From positions 186,001 through 250,000 of the forward strand of contig DASXGW010000001.1 of assembly GCA_036488875.1 (NCBI GenBank): DNA of 64,000 nt. The letters run 5' to 3'. The notes beneath the pieces are model-generated. The model saw only the letters and a program-made list of their open reading frames with translations. It ran no database searches and was not told the DNA's origin. The stretch is from Candidatus Baltobacteraceae bacterium. GTDB taxonomy: Bacteria > Vulcanimicrobiota > Vulcanimicrobiia > Vulcanimicrobiales > Vulcanimicrobiaceae. Both the position numbers and the translations under genes were made by a program. Positions 32,788 through 40,748 of the stretch are shown here, piece by piece; position 1 is the first letter of the stretch; each line of letters begins with the position of its first letter.

Positions 32788-33371
32788 GGCCGCCTGTACT
32801 CGCTGAGATGCTTATCGCTGCAGCCGCACCCTCTAGCGATTACGAGATCGTTGCAGGCGATCTGCACGAGGAGTATCTTCGCATCGCGTCTTTGAGCGGG
32901 GCAAACGCGGCGAACCGGTGGTATTGGGCGCAAACCCTGCATTCGATTCCGTCGCTGCTTTCGTACTCTCGATCGAATAGGTCGGTGCTTCGCCGGATTG
33001 GAGTCGCGCTTATTGCGCTCGCCGTATTGTTTGCGATGCTTGCGGCGGTTACGGTTATGGATATGGCAGCGCAAGCTCTATTTCACGGCGAGCACTGGCT
33101 ACCGGCGTGGCTGTGGTTCTGCGTCAACTGGGCCGATGCAGTCGTTTTCGGCGCGATCCTTGCGGTGCTCGTTCGGACCGACGGCCCACGCGTTGCATTT
33201 TATGCGGCGTTATTTCTGGTTTTGTGCTTCGTCATCCCCGCGCTCGCAGGCAACCCAGCTTCTCAGGCGCCACTTTCGGCCTGGATTCTGTTGTGCGGAG
33301 TCATCCCCGCGATGTGCATCGGCGCCGGCATCTATCAGGCTATCAGATGCAGGATAGCTAGCCAAAAGTAA
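32784..33371 (+). CDS. Membrane protein with permease-prefix-like domain, no permease
   Basis: A 195-residue protein. The first ~65 residues match the prefix seen on acidobacterial duplicated permeases: PPVLAEMLIAAAAPSSDYEIVAGDLHEEYLRIA....ANRWYWAQTLHSI. Usually this precedes a MacB/FtsX-like permease, but here only four transmembrane helices follow (~70-95, 105-130, 140-160, 165-185). Coupled by ATGA to the PadR gene. It may be a stand-alone sensor or a degenerate relic of a larger transporter; the intact reading frame and tight coupling favour function. Confidence 0.65.
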   Translation: MRPPVLAEMLIAAAAPSSDYEIVAGDLHEEYLRIASLSGANAANRWYWAQTLHSIPSLLSYSRSNRSVLRRIGVALIALAVLFAMLAAVTVMDMAAQALFHGEHWLPAWLWFCVNWADAVVFGAILAVLVRTDGPRVAFYAALFLVLCFVIPALAGNPASQAPLSAWILLCGVIPAMCIGAGIYQAIRCRIASQK

Positions 33372-33395
33372 ACCGCTTCGTCTAGGGGGTTCCGC

Positions 33396-34478
33396 GTGAA
33401 CGCATCGATATGCTTATTTCGTGCTGCCGTGATTGGCGCCGCGGTTGTAACACAAATCGCGGCGACGCCGGCGCACAAACGGCCGCCCTACAACGTCAAT
33501 TGGTATCTTCACCCGCAACGCCTCGTCGACGTCGGCGGACGCCGGCTGAACATTCTGTGCACCGGAAAAGGTTCGCCGACGGTGATCCTCGAGGCGGGGC
33601 TCGTCGCCGATTCGGCCGCCTGGCGGCTGGTGCAACCGGCCATTTCACGAAAAACCAGAGTCTGCTCGTACGATCGAGCCGGTTTGGGTTTCAGTGATTT
33701 CGCTGGCGCGCCGCGGGACGCGGCAGCGATCGTGCGCGATTTGCACGCACTGCTGCGGAGAGTAGGAATTGCGCCGCCCTACGTGCTCGTCGGATGGTCG
33801 AGCGGCGGCCTATACACGCGACTGTATCAGTACCGTTTCCCAGAGGAGGTCGCCGGCCTCGTCGAGGTCGATCCCGATTCAGAGTTTGAGACGCTCGCCG
33901 ACGACTCGAAAATCGTAACGACGGTCATGAAAAAACCGCCTCAATGGTTCGACCAGCAAGTGCGCGACTGGTACAAGCAGTACGACACCTGCGCGGTAGA
34001 CGTCTCGCGGGAAGCGTGCGCGTTCTTTCCCGGCCTTACCGCGTATAACCGCCACTTGCGCGCAGCCGGTTGTCCGGCGATTTCGCCCGCCGCTTGCGCC
34101 GTTGCGGAAGTGCAGGGCCAACACTTGAATCGAGGTTCGCTCTGGAGAGACGAGGAGCTAGAGCTCGAGGCCGGCGACAAAAGCGCGGCGGAGGTCCGCG
34201 CAGCCGAGCATCCATACGGCAATCTTCCGCTCATCGTACTCACCGACTCAGAAAACGAGGATATCGACAACGGCGGTCCGGTATCGGTGGCCGCGCAGCA
34301 AGCAGAGTGGGTCGCTAAGGACAAGGCCGAAGAGCGCCTTGCGGGACTATCCACCGTCGGTGCGCATTTCGTCATTGAGAACTCGCCCCATGCGATTCAG
34401 CTGTACCACCCGGCCGTGGTTATTTCAGCAGTTGACGAAGTTGTCGAACAAGCGCGTTACAAGCGCAGCCGCCCTTAG
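33396..34478 (+). CDS. Secreted alpha/beta hydrolase
   Basis: A 360-residue hydrolase starting at GTG 33396, with an N-terminal hydrophobic stretch (ICLFRAAVIGAAVVTQIAATPA) that is probably a signal peptide. The fold is clear: VDVGGRRLNILCTGKGSPTVILEAGL, VCSYDRAGLGFSD, and the nucleophile elbow G133-W-S135-S-G137 (VLVGWSSGGLYTRLY). The catalytic His is in IENSPHAIQL near the C-terminus. Four Cys in the cap (YDTCAVDVSREACAFFPG, GCPAISPAACAV) suggest disulfides, in line with export. Substrate unknown; the family includes esterases and peptidases. Confidence 0.82.
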   Translation: MNASICLFRAAVIGAAVVTQIAATPAHKRPPYNVNWYLHPQRLVDVGGRRLNILCTGKGSPTVILEAGLVADSAAWRLVQPAISRKTRVCSYDRAGLGFSDFAGAPRDAAAIVRDLHALLRRVGIAPPYVLVGWSSGGLYTRLYQYRFPEEVAGLVEVDPDSEFETLADDSKIVTTVMKKPPQWFDQQVRDWYKQYDTCAVDVSREACAFFPGLTAYNRHLRAAGCPAISPAACAVAEVQGQHLNRGSLWRDEELELEAGDKSAAEVRAAEHPYGNLPLIVLTDSENEDIDNGGPVSVAAQQAEWVAKDKAEERLAGLSTVGAHFVIENSPHAIQLYHPAVVISAVDEVVEQARYKRSRP

Positions 34479-34497
34479 GATCGCGCCGCACGAAGCC

Positions 34498-35772
34498 TCA
34501 GCGGGCGTACGCGTATAGGGTCCAAAAGCGCGCGGACGCGCAGGCGATAAAGATGCGTTTTTCCGTCGCCGCAACGCGAACCGGGATGAAGCCTTCGCCG
34601 TGACACGGCGTCGCTTCGAACGTCGCGCGCCCGGAATCGAGATCGAAGCCATGCACGCTCCCGTCGCGAAAAACGCCGAATCCCATTCCCGTCGCGATCG
34701 TGAAATCGGCAACGAACTGGGACGACGGCACGACGAGTTGTGCGCGGACGCTATCGGCGCCTGGCTGGAGCGACCAGATGCCGTCGTCGCGTTCCACGTA
34801 AAGCCGTTGGCGGTACGGGCCGCCCCAGAACGTCACGTCGTTTGCCAGGAGCAGCGGTCGCTGGCCGGCCGCGGGCGCGAGTCGATAGCGATAGAGATTG
34901 CGGCAGCTTGTTACGTAGAGATCATCGCCGTCTAGACGCCTGGTAACGGCGTCTTTGGAGCCCTGGCACGCGTTGGCGTTCCAACGCGCGAGGTTTTGTT
35001 GATAATCGGGTGCGTAGGTAAACTGGGCCGCGTACGTACCTCTGCGCGAATCGAACGCGCCGATGTCGAACATCAAAAAGTGATCTTGAACCTCTTCGAG
35101 GTCATTGAAACTGGAGTCGTCGACGATGAGTGACCCGTTTACTCCCAGGACGTCGGCCGCGACCTCTCCCACGATACCGCCGTCGTATGCGGCGACCGCT
35201 GATTGACAGGTTAGCGTGGCGCCGCCTTCACACCATCTCCAAATGAGGTACTGCGATGTTGCCGTCGCTTCCGCGCCGTCGGCCGGAAGAGTCTTCGACC
35301 ATCGCGCGGCTCCGTTGAAGCTCACGCCTTGAAGCGTTGCGTGAAAAACGCGCGTTTGCGGGTCTTCAACGGAAACGCTCGCGAGCACGAGTCCGTCTCC
35401 GGTTCGCCAGATCCTATGTGCGTCACTCATCTGCCACCGCGTCGAGCCGGTTCGCGCGTCGACGGCGCGAACGGCATTGCCGGTCGTGGCGTAGACGACG
35501 ACTCCCGGCGCATAAACCGGGCTGCTCCCCGCACCGGCGCACCACACACCCGCGCCCGTCTTGTCGTCATACGCACAGAGCCGGCCGTTGTCGGCGAACG
35601 CGACGATTCCGTCGCCGATGGCGAGCATGTTGCCGTCGCCCGGCGGATCGATTGCATGCGACCAGGCCGGACTTGCAGGTGACGCAGTCGCCGCAGGCAC
35701 CGCGACACGCTGCTCGGACAACGTGTACGACGCTTCGCCGAGCGTCGCAGCGACTACGAGCGCGGCGAGCAC
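34498..35772 (-). CDS. PQQ-like beta-propeller protein
   Basis: A 424-residue protein starting at GTG 35772, one base after the stop of the small gene upstream. The N-terminus LAALVVAATLGEAS is hydrophobic and may be a short signal. Blade-like repeats with the PQQ-repeat pattern follow: GDGIVAFADNGRLCAYDDKTGAGVWCAGAG, GVVVYATTGNAVRAVDARTGSTRWQMSD. Cys pairs within blades suggest disulfides and a periplasmic location. No quinoprotein dehydrogenase residues are seen; BamB-like or storage-type binding are alternatives. Convergent with the hydrolase at 33396. Confidence 0.72.
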   Translation of the reverse strand: MLAALVVAATLGEASYTLSEQRVAVPAATASPASPAWSHAIDPPGDGNMLAIGDGIVAFADNGRLCAYDDKTGAGVWCAGAGSSPVYAPGVVVYATTGNAVRAVDARTGSTRWQMSDAHRIWRTGDGLVLASVSVEDPQTRVFHATLQGVSFNGAARWSKTLPADGAEATATSQYLIWRWCEGGATLTCQSAVAAYDGGIVGEVAADVLGVNGSLIVDDSSFNDLEEVQDHFLMFDIGAFDSRRGTYAAQFTYAPDYQQNLARWNANACQGSKDAVTRRLDGDDLYVTSCRNLYRYRLAPAAGQRPLLLANDVTFWGGPYRQRLYVERDDGIWSLQPGADSVRAQLVVPSSQFVADFTIATGMGFGVFRDGSVHGFDLDSGRATFEATPCHGEGFIPVRVAATEKRIFIACASARFWTLYAYAR

Positions 35773-35773
35773 T

Positions 35774-36064
35774 CTAAGCGTTTATTGGGAAAAAGGCCGG
35801 ATAGGGCTGGAGCGGCACGATCTGTACTTCGAGCATGTCGCGCTGCGCCAGGGGAAGCGAGCCGACCGCCTGTTTTGCGGCGGCTTCGTCGGTACATTCC
35901 AGCAGCATGACGGCGCCGGCCGCGTCCTTGCGGCTCCAGATCGCGCGCACCACGCCGTCGCGGTAGAGTTCGCGCACGCGTTCGCGCTCAGCGCCGATGT
36001 GAGCCGAAAACTGTTCGTCGCTGAAGCGCTCGGTAAGCCGGCGCGAAATTGACAGAAACTGCAT
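35774..36064 (-). CDS. Muconolactone isomerase / YCII-like small protein
   Basis: A 96-residue protein starting at ATG 36064 (MQFLSISRR); a longer frame would run into the divergent gene. The ferredoxin-like dimeric alpha/beta-barrel pattern is seen: an initial strand, FSAHIGAERERVRELYRDGVVRAIWSRKDAAGAVMLLECTDEAAAKQAVGSLPLAQRDMLEVQIVPLQPYPAF. This is the arrangement of muconolactone isomerases and YCII-type proteins. Catabolic neighbours are missing, so no reaction is assigned. Confidence 0.65.
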   Translation of the reverse strand: MQFLSISRRLTERFSDEQFSAHIGAERERVRELYRDGVVRAIWSRKDAAGAVMLLECTDEAAAKQAVGSLPLAQRDMLEVQIVPLQPYPAFFPINA

Positions 36065-36119
36065 GAGCGGCGCTTCGCGCTTCCAGAGGAAAGCGCCCGC
36101 CACGTCGAACCGGTACCTC

Positions 36120-37139
36120 GTGCGACGCTACCTTATTGCGCTCGGCGCGATACTGCTTTCAGGATGCAGCGCGTGGGAAGGCCTCCCTTCAACGGTTCCC
36201 GCGAGCGGGCCGGCGATCGTCGCGCCCGCGGTCCACAACGATATTCCGCCGCGGCTGCAGTGGAACGCGAACTTCGGTTACTGCGGCGAGACGTCGTTTA
36301 TCAGCGCCGGACTTTACTACGGCCAATGGGCGTCGCAGTACGACGTTCGCTCGATCGCCAGCGACGGCATCCCACAGAATCGGCAGCAGAGTCAGCTCTT
36401 GCTCGGCGTCAACGCGCAGCACGCCGCGAACGTCATGCATCTCACGATGGTCAAATGGAACGATGCGTCGGCGTCGCCGGCGTCGTTTCTCGGCTGGATC
36501 GAGCAGAACGTCGCGGCGCACCGTCCGGTCATCATCGGCGTGTACACCAACGAGTACAAGTTTTACGGACACACGAATCCGCAGGCGGGCGATGCGTCGT
36601 ACGACCATATCGTTCCGGTCGTCGCGGCCGGCGCGACGTCGGTGACGTTCAGCGACAGCGGCCTCTGGGGGCCGCCCCGCCCCTACCTGTTTACCTATCA
36701 GGATTCAGCGTTCGCGCGGACGCGCACGCAAGCCAACGCGCATACCGCTCCCCCGTACTCACTCCCGGCAGGCGTTCGCGACTACGGCATCGCGATTATG
36801 GGCGTATCGGACCCGCACCACGAAACGCTGCCGGTACGCGTGGCAACCAACGTAAACTACGAAAAACCGAAGATGCGCAACCATTCGAACGCGCGCCCGA
36901 AGCCGATGCCGATCGTGCTGACGGTTACCGTCTCCGGCCTGCGAGCGGGCACGGACTATACGCTCTACCGGTACGACCGCTTCTCGGACGTCCCCGACGA
37001 GCGATTCAATGCGAACGCGGCCCACGCGTCGAAGCACTGGGCGATCCGGTTGACTTCCGGATCGAGCTTCGTCGTGCGGGAAAGGATCGTGTCCGATCAG
37101 GTCGCCGTCTATCGCGCGGTACCGAGTTCGGGGCCGTAG
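36120..37139 (+). CDS. Lipoprotein with C39-like cysteine peptidase domain
   Basis: A 339-residue lipoprotein starting at GTG 36120: MRRYLIALGAILLSGCS has an LSGC lipobox (Cys16). The domain at ~40-200 fits C39-like peptidases: N-F-G-Y-C55-G-E-T-S-F for the nucleophile, then GWIEQNVAAHRPVIIGVYT and DASYDH163IVPVVAAG for the catalytic His. The last ~90 residues form a beta-rich domain of unknown role. C39-like proteins outside ABC transporters are often envelope proteases or transglutaminase-like enzymes; activity is not certain. It is followed after 4 bases by a secreted protein gene. Confidence 0.68.
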   Translation: MRRYLIALGAILLSGCSAWEGLPSTVPASGPAIVAPAVHNDIPPRLQWNANFGYCGETSFISAGLYYGQWASQYDVRSIASDGIPQNRQQSQLLLGVNAQHAANVMHLTMVKWNDASASPASFLGWIEQNVAAHRPVIIGVYTNEYKFYGHTNPQAGDASYDHIVPVVAAGATSVTFSDSGLWGPPRPYLFTYQDSAFARTRTQANAHTAPPYSLPAGVRDYGIAIMGVSDPHHETLPVRVATNVNYEKPKMRNHSNARPKPMPIVLTVTVSGLRAGTDYTLYRYDRFSDVPDERFNANAAHASKHWAIRLTSGSSFVVRERIVSDQVAVYRAVPSSGP

Positions 37140-37143
37140 CCCG

Positions 37144-38088
37144 ATGAAACGTCTGCTGTGGGTCGTCGCGATCGCGGCGTCGCTGTGCACGACTGCACGC
37201 GCGGCGATCGCCCCGAATCCCTACCAGCTGTACGGACACGCGCGTGCCGTGTGGCTGGCTCAGCACTATCCCGAATACGTGGCGTATACGATCGCCGTCG
37301 TCGTCGACGAGCGCGGCGTCCCGAAGACGACGCACTACCGCGCGATCTACGACGCGACGCACGACCACATTTACATGAATGGGGTGAGCGAAGAAGAACG
37401 AGCACAGCCTCACGTCCCCACCGGCACCACTATCACGTTGGAGCCCAAGCGCGACTGGATGACGCTGTTCAAACGGCACGTCGGCCACCCCGAAGATGCC
37501 GTCGACTTCCTTGGCGTTCCGATGCTCGCGCCCAATTACTCGTTCGGCATCGCGGCTTACGTGCCCGCGGTAGCGACGTCGCAGGCGGATCAAGCGGCGC
37601 TCGTCGAGGAGATTCGCCGGCAGTTCAACGATCCGATGTCGGCCGCGAAGGCGCAGAAGCTCAGCGACGCCGAGGGACTCAAAGAAATCGGACGCGTCAC
37701 GTCGACCGACCGCGATTACGCGATCACCTTCGACGGCGTCGATTCCGTCGACGGCGTCCAAGCCTATCACCTGTCGCTGCGCCCAACGCACGATCCGGGA
37801 CGGCTGCGGCTGCGCGACCTGTGGGTCGATACGCAGACGTTTGGGACCGTTAAGCTCGTAACGCAAGGGAACTTCATCAACAGCAACGTCCCGTGGGCGA
37901 TTACGTTTGCGACGGTCAACGGCGCGCAATACATCGCATCGGAGCAAGCCCTCGCACCGGTCGGTTCCGGGCGCCACCTCTACGAGCGCGTGACGATCTC
38001 GTTTGAGAGCCTCGGCCCCGCGCAGCCCGGCCGTTATTTGTGGACGCCGATCGCGGCGATGAAAAACGTCCTCACCGAACCGCAGTAA
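37144..38088 (+). CDS. Secreted protein of unknown function
   Basis: A 314-residue protein. MKRLLWVVAIAASLCTTARAA is a Sec signal peptide. The mature part has no family I recognise. It alternates beta strands and charged loops (VAYTIAVVVDERGVPKTTHYRAIYDATHDHIYMNGVSEEE; VDGVQAYHLSLRPTHDPGRLRLRDLWVDTQTFGTVKLVTQGNF), which recalls LolA/LolB-like or outer-membrane-lipoprotein-sorting folds that bind acyl chains in an open barrel. That comparison is by pattern only. It lies 4 bases after the C39-like lipoprotein and is presumably co-expressed. Confidence 0.6.
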   Translation: MKRLLWVVAIAASLCTTARAAIAPNPYQLYGHARAVWLAQHYPEYVAYTIAVVVDERGVPKTTHYRAIYDATHDHIYMNGVSEEERAQPHVPTGTTITLEPKRDWMTLFKRHVGHPEDAVDFLGVPMLAPNYSFGIAAYVPAVATSQADQAALVEEIRRQFNDPMSAAKAQKLSDAEGLKEIGRVTSTDRDYAITFDGVDSVDGVQAYHLSLRPTHDPGRLRLRDLWVDTQTFGTVKLVTQGNFINSNVPWAITFATVNGAQYIASEQALAPVGSGRHLYERVTISFESLGPAQPGRYLWTPIAAMKNVLTEPQ

Positions 38089-38095
38089 CGCGATT

Positions 38096-38557
38096 CTAGG
38101 TTTCGATTTCCACCGGGAAGTTCATCGAGCGAGCGATGAAGCACATCTCATGCGCTTTATGATGCAGTTCGCGGGCTTTGGCTTCGTCGCTGCCTTCGCG
38201 TAACGTCACCACCGGACGCAGCACCACTTTCGCGAACTCGCCCGAGCCGTCGTCGTTTTCGCGCATTTCGCCCGACGCGTCGTCGCGGTACGCGGTGACG
38301 ACGATGCCGTTGACGGCGCACAGGTGCAGATACCAGAGCATGTGGCACGACGAAAGCGACGCAACGAGCAGCTCTTCGGGATTGTAACGCGACGCGTCGC
38401 CGCGAAATGCCGGATCGCTGGAGCCTTCGATCGGCTTTTTCTCGCCCGATGACAGGGTGAAGTTTCGAGTGTAGCTGCGATAGTTCACCGTTCCTTCGCC
38501 GTCGCCCGCGCTCCAGTGCAAGGACGTCCGGTAAGCGTGCGTCTTCTTTACAATCAC
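38096..38557 (-). CDS. OsmC-family peroxiredoxin-like protein
   Basis: Reduces organic hydroperoxides with a Cys pair (OsmC/Ohr family). The 153-residue protein starts at GTG 38557, inside the stop of the ArsR-type gene (GTGA). Both redox Cys are in place: C71 in LVASLSSCHMLWYLHLC and C139 in HHKAHEMCFIARSMNFPVE; RYNPEELLVAS is the family's central helix start. Expression with an ArsR-type repressor suggests redox- or metal-controlled synthesis, although the regulator has a large extra domain. Confidence 0.92.
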   Translation of the reverse strand: MIVKKTHAYRTSLHWSAGDGEGTVNYRSYTRNFTLSSGEKKPIEGSSDPAFRGDASRYNPEELLVASLSSCHMLWYLHLCAVNGIVVTAYRDDASGEMRENDDGSGEFAKVVLRPVVTLREGSDEAKARELHHKAHEMCFIARSMNFPVEIET

Positions 38558-39267
38558 GTCATCCTCACGTCGAACTGACGGGCAAACTCGGTGCGGCCGG
38601 TGGGCGTGAGCGACAGCGCGCGGTCGCGCGAGTTTCGAACCAGCCAGCGCCGTTCGAGAAAGCGTTCGAGCAGCGATGCGCCGAGCGCACCCGCAACGTG
38701 CGGCCGTCGTTCGGTCCAATCGATGCACTGCCGCGCGAAGGTGCGGCGCTCCTCGTGCAGCTCGTCGACGTCGATATCCAACGCGGCGAAGAACGTTTTG
38801 CCGCGGCGCGTCACCACGAACTCCGCATCCGCGACGTCGAGGAGCTTCCCGCCCAGCAAGTGGTCGGCGACGGCGACGCCGACGCGTCCCGCCAGATGGT
38901 CGTAGCACGAGCGGGCTTCGCGCAAGCGCTGCATCGTGGTGGCTTGGCCGAGCGCGCGGACGCGCACGGGTGCCGCGATGGCCGCGAGGGCTTCCATTGC
39001 GTGCCCGACACTCGGCGAAACGATGCGGTAGAGACGCTGCCGGCCCGAAGATCGCGCTTCGATCAGACCGCCGCCGGCAAGTTTGGCCAAGTGGGCGCTG
39101 GCGGCTTGCGGCGATGCACCCGCCCGCGACGCGAGGTCGGTCGCCGGAAGCTCTCCGCCGCCGAGCAACGCGTGAAGCATTGCAGCGCGAACGGGATCGC
39201 CGAAGAGTTCGGCAACGCCGGCGACGTCGGGATCGGGACTAAGGGGGACCCGTCTGGATTCGCGCAC
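38554..39267 (-). CDS. ArsR-type winged-helix regulator with C-terminal extension
   Basis: A 237-residue protein from GTG 39267. Residues ~10-95 are an ArsR-type wHTH: VAELFGDPVRAAMLHALLGGGELPATDLASRAGASPQAASAHLAKLAGGGLIEARSSGRQRLYRI. The remaining ~140 residues include SCYDHLAGRVGVAVADHLL and FARQCIDWTERRPHVAGALGASLLERFLERRWLVR, the C-terminal region of the DUF2087-free, two-wHTH ArsR subfamily. Conserved Cys (SCYDH, RQCIDW) could sense redox. TACAAT at 39279-39274 lies seven bases before the GTG, so the transcript may be leaderless; the -35 box is weak. Coupled by GTGA to osmC. Confidence 0.85.
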   Translation of the reverse strand: MRESRRVPLSPDPDVAGVAELFGDPVRAAMLHALLGGGELPATDLASRAGASPQAASAHLAKLAGGGLIEARSSGRQRLYRIVSPSVGHAMEALAAIAAPVRVRALGQATTMQRLREARSCYDHLAGRVGVAVADHLLGGKLLDVADAEFVVTRRGKTFFAALDIDVDELHEERRTFARQCIDWTERRPHVAGALGASLLERFLERRWLVRNSRDRALSLTPTGRTEFARQFDVRMT

Positions 39268-39307
39268 CCCCGGATTGTAGCACGAGGACGCTTCAGGCAG
39301 ACGTGAA

Positions 39308-39835
39308 CTATGGATGAACGGCGATTCGCGACTCGACGCGCTTGACGCCGTCGACGCCGCGCGCCGTATCGACGATCGTGCGCGCGATCGATGCCGACGG
39401 TACCGCTCCGTCGAGCGCGACGACGCCGTCGCGCGCGCTGACCTTGACGTGAAAGACGTTGATTCCGGCTTGTCCCGCAATCGCAGCCGAGACTTTGCCG
39501 GCCAAGGTGACGTCCGCCGATTGCTCGCGGACGCCGCGTTCGTTGGGATCGACGACCAGCCGGTCGTCCACGTTTTGGACGCCGTCGACCGAACGTGCGG
39601 CGGCGACGTAGGCTTGCCGTTCCGCGTCGGAATGCGCCTTGCCGGTGAGCGTTATGGTCCCGCCCGAAGCGGCAACACCGACCGCATCGGCGGAGTCGAC
39701 GTCGACCCCGGCCAGTTTCGCTTTCACGGCGACGGTCGCATAGGCGTCGTTACCGGCGTCCTGCGCATTGCGTTGTTGGCCGCCGGAGCACGCGGCAAAA
39801 GCGGCGAAGAGCGAGAAAGCGACCACAATCCTCAT
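39308..39835 (-). CDS. Lipoprotein with two BON domains
   Basis: A 175-residue lipoprotein from ATG 39835: MRIVVAFSLFAAFAACSGG has an FAAC lipobox. Two BON domains follow: VAVKAKLAGVDVDSADAVGVAASGGTITLTGKAHSDAERQAYVAAARSVDGVQNVDDRLVV and VSAAIAGQAGINVFHVKVSARDGVVALDGAVPSASIARTIVDTARGVDGVKRVESRI. OsmY-like BON proteins bind phospholipid surfaces and help envelope stress tolerance. It is divergent from the ATP-grasp gene, with 22 bases between starts. Confidence 0.88.
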   Translation of the reverse strand: MRIVVAFSLFAAFAACSGGQQRNAQDAGNDAYATVAVKAKLAGVDVDSADAVGVAASGGTITLTGKAHSDAERQAYVAAARSVDGVQNVDDRLVVDPNERGVREQSADVTLAGKVSAAIAGQAGINVFHVKVSARDGVVALDGAVPSASIARTIVDTARGVDGVKRVESRIAVHP

Positions 39836-39857
39836 GCTTCCTCTTACCCCGGTAAAA

Positions 39858-40748
39858 ATGACTGATTGCCTGTTTGTCACCTGTGAAGAGCTGCCGGGCT
39901 TCGATCCCGACGACGAGCTCGCGGCGCGGGCGCTGGCCGACCTCGGCGTTCGCGTGCGACCGGCCGTTTGGACCGACGCGAGCGTCGATTGGGGCTCGGC
40001 CGATCTGTGCGTGCTGCGCTCGACCTGGGACTATCATCGCCGGCCGAGCGAGTTCGCTGCCTGGGTCGACGACGTTTCGCAGCGTACGCATCTGGTGAAT
40101 CCGCCGTCGGTCGTCCGTTGGAACGCGCATAAGTTCTATCTGCGCGATCTGGAGCAGCGCGGCGTTCCCGTGGTGCCAAGCGAGTGGCTCGAGCACGGAA
40201 CGGCGGTCGACTTGCCCGCGCTGTTAGCGCGCCGGAACTGGCGCGAGGCGGTGATCAAGCCGGCGCACGGCGGATCGGCGCACAACGTCATGCACGTTCG
40301 CCGCGACCCCGCGCAGGTTCGCGAAGGCAGCGCGCACGTACGGGAACTGCTGGAAACCGGCGACGCAATCGTCCAGCCATACCTGGAAAGCATCGCGACG
40401 CATCACGAGCGCGCGCTCGTCTTTATCGACAATCAATATTCGCACGCGGTGACCAAGGCGCCGTTCATGCACGCCAGCCAGCGGCTCGGCGATCGCGCGA
40501 GCATGCCGCCGGGTACCTCGGGCGAAGTTCCCGTCCCTGCGACCGGCGACGAGATCGCCGTTGCGACGGCGGCGTTGCGTGCGTCGCCGCCGGGACACGT
40601 CTACGCTCGCGTCGACGTCGTGCGCGACGACGGCGGACGGCCGTGCATTCTCGAAGTCGAGCTCATCGAACCAACGCTGTATCTCTACGCCGAGCCGTCG
40701 GCTCCGTCGCGGCTCGCGCGCGCGATCGTGGAAAGGGGTGCTGCGTGA
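39858..40748 (+). CDS. ATP-grasp enzyme of the RimK/glutathione synthetase type
   Basis: A 296-residue ligase-type protein from ATG 39858. The N-terminal domain (FVTCEELPGFDPDDELAARALADLGVRVRPAVWTDASVDWGSADLCVLRSTWDYHRRP) and the ATP-grasp core (NAHKFYLRDLEQRGVPVVPSEWL, REAVIKPAHGGSAHNV, ETGDAIVQPYLES, HVYARVDVVRDDGGRPCILEVELIEPTLYL with the Mg-binding Glu and Asn/Glu set) match the family that includes the cycloserine ligase DcsG. Its acceptor is unknown. The stop overlaps the start of the next gene (GTGA), a hydrolase-like protein that may act on the same metabolite. Confidence 0.85.
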   Translation: MTDCLFVTCEELPGFDPDDELAARALADLGVRVRPAVWTDASVDWGSADLCVLRSTWDYHRRPSEFAAWVDDVSQRTHLVNPPSVVRWNAHKFYLRDLEQRGVPVVPSEWLEHGTAVDLPALLARRNWREAVIKPAHGGSAHNVMHVRRDPAQVREGSAHVRELLETGDAIVQPYLESIATHHERALVFIDNQYSHAVTKAPFMHASQRLGDRASMPPGTSGEVPVPATGDEIAVATAALRASPPGHVYARVDVVRDDGGRPCILEVELIEPTLYLYAEPSAPSRLARAIVERGAA

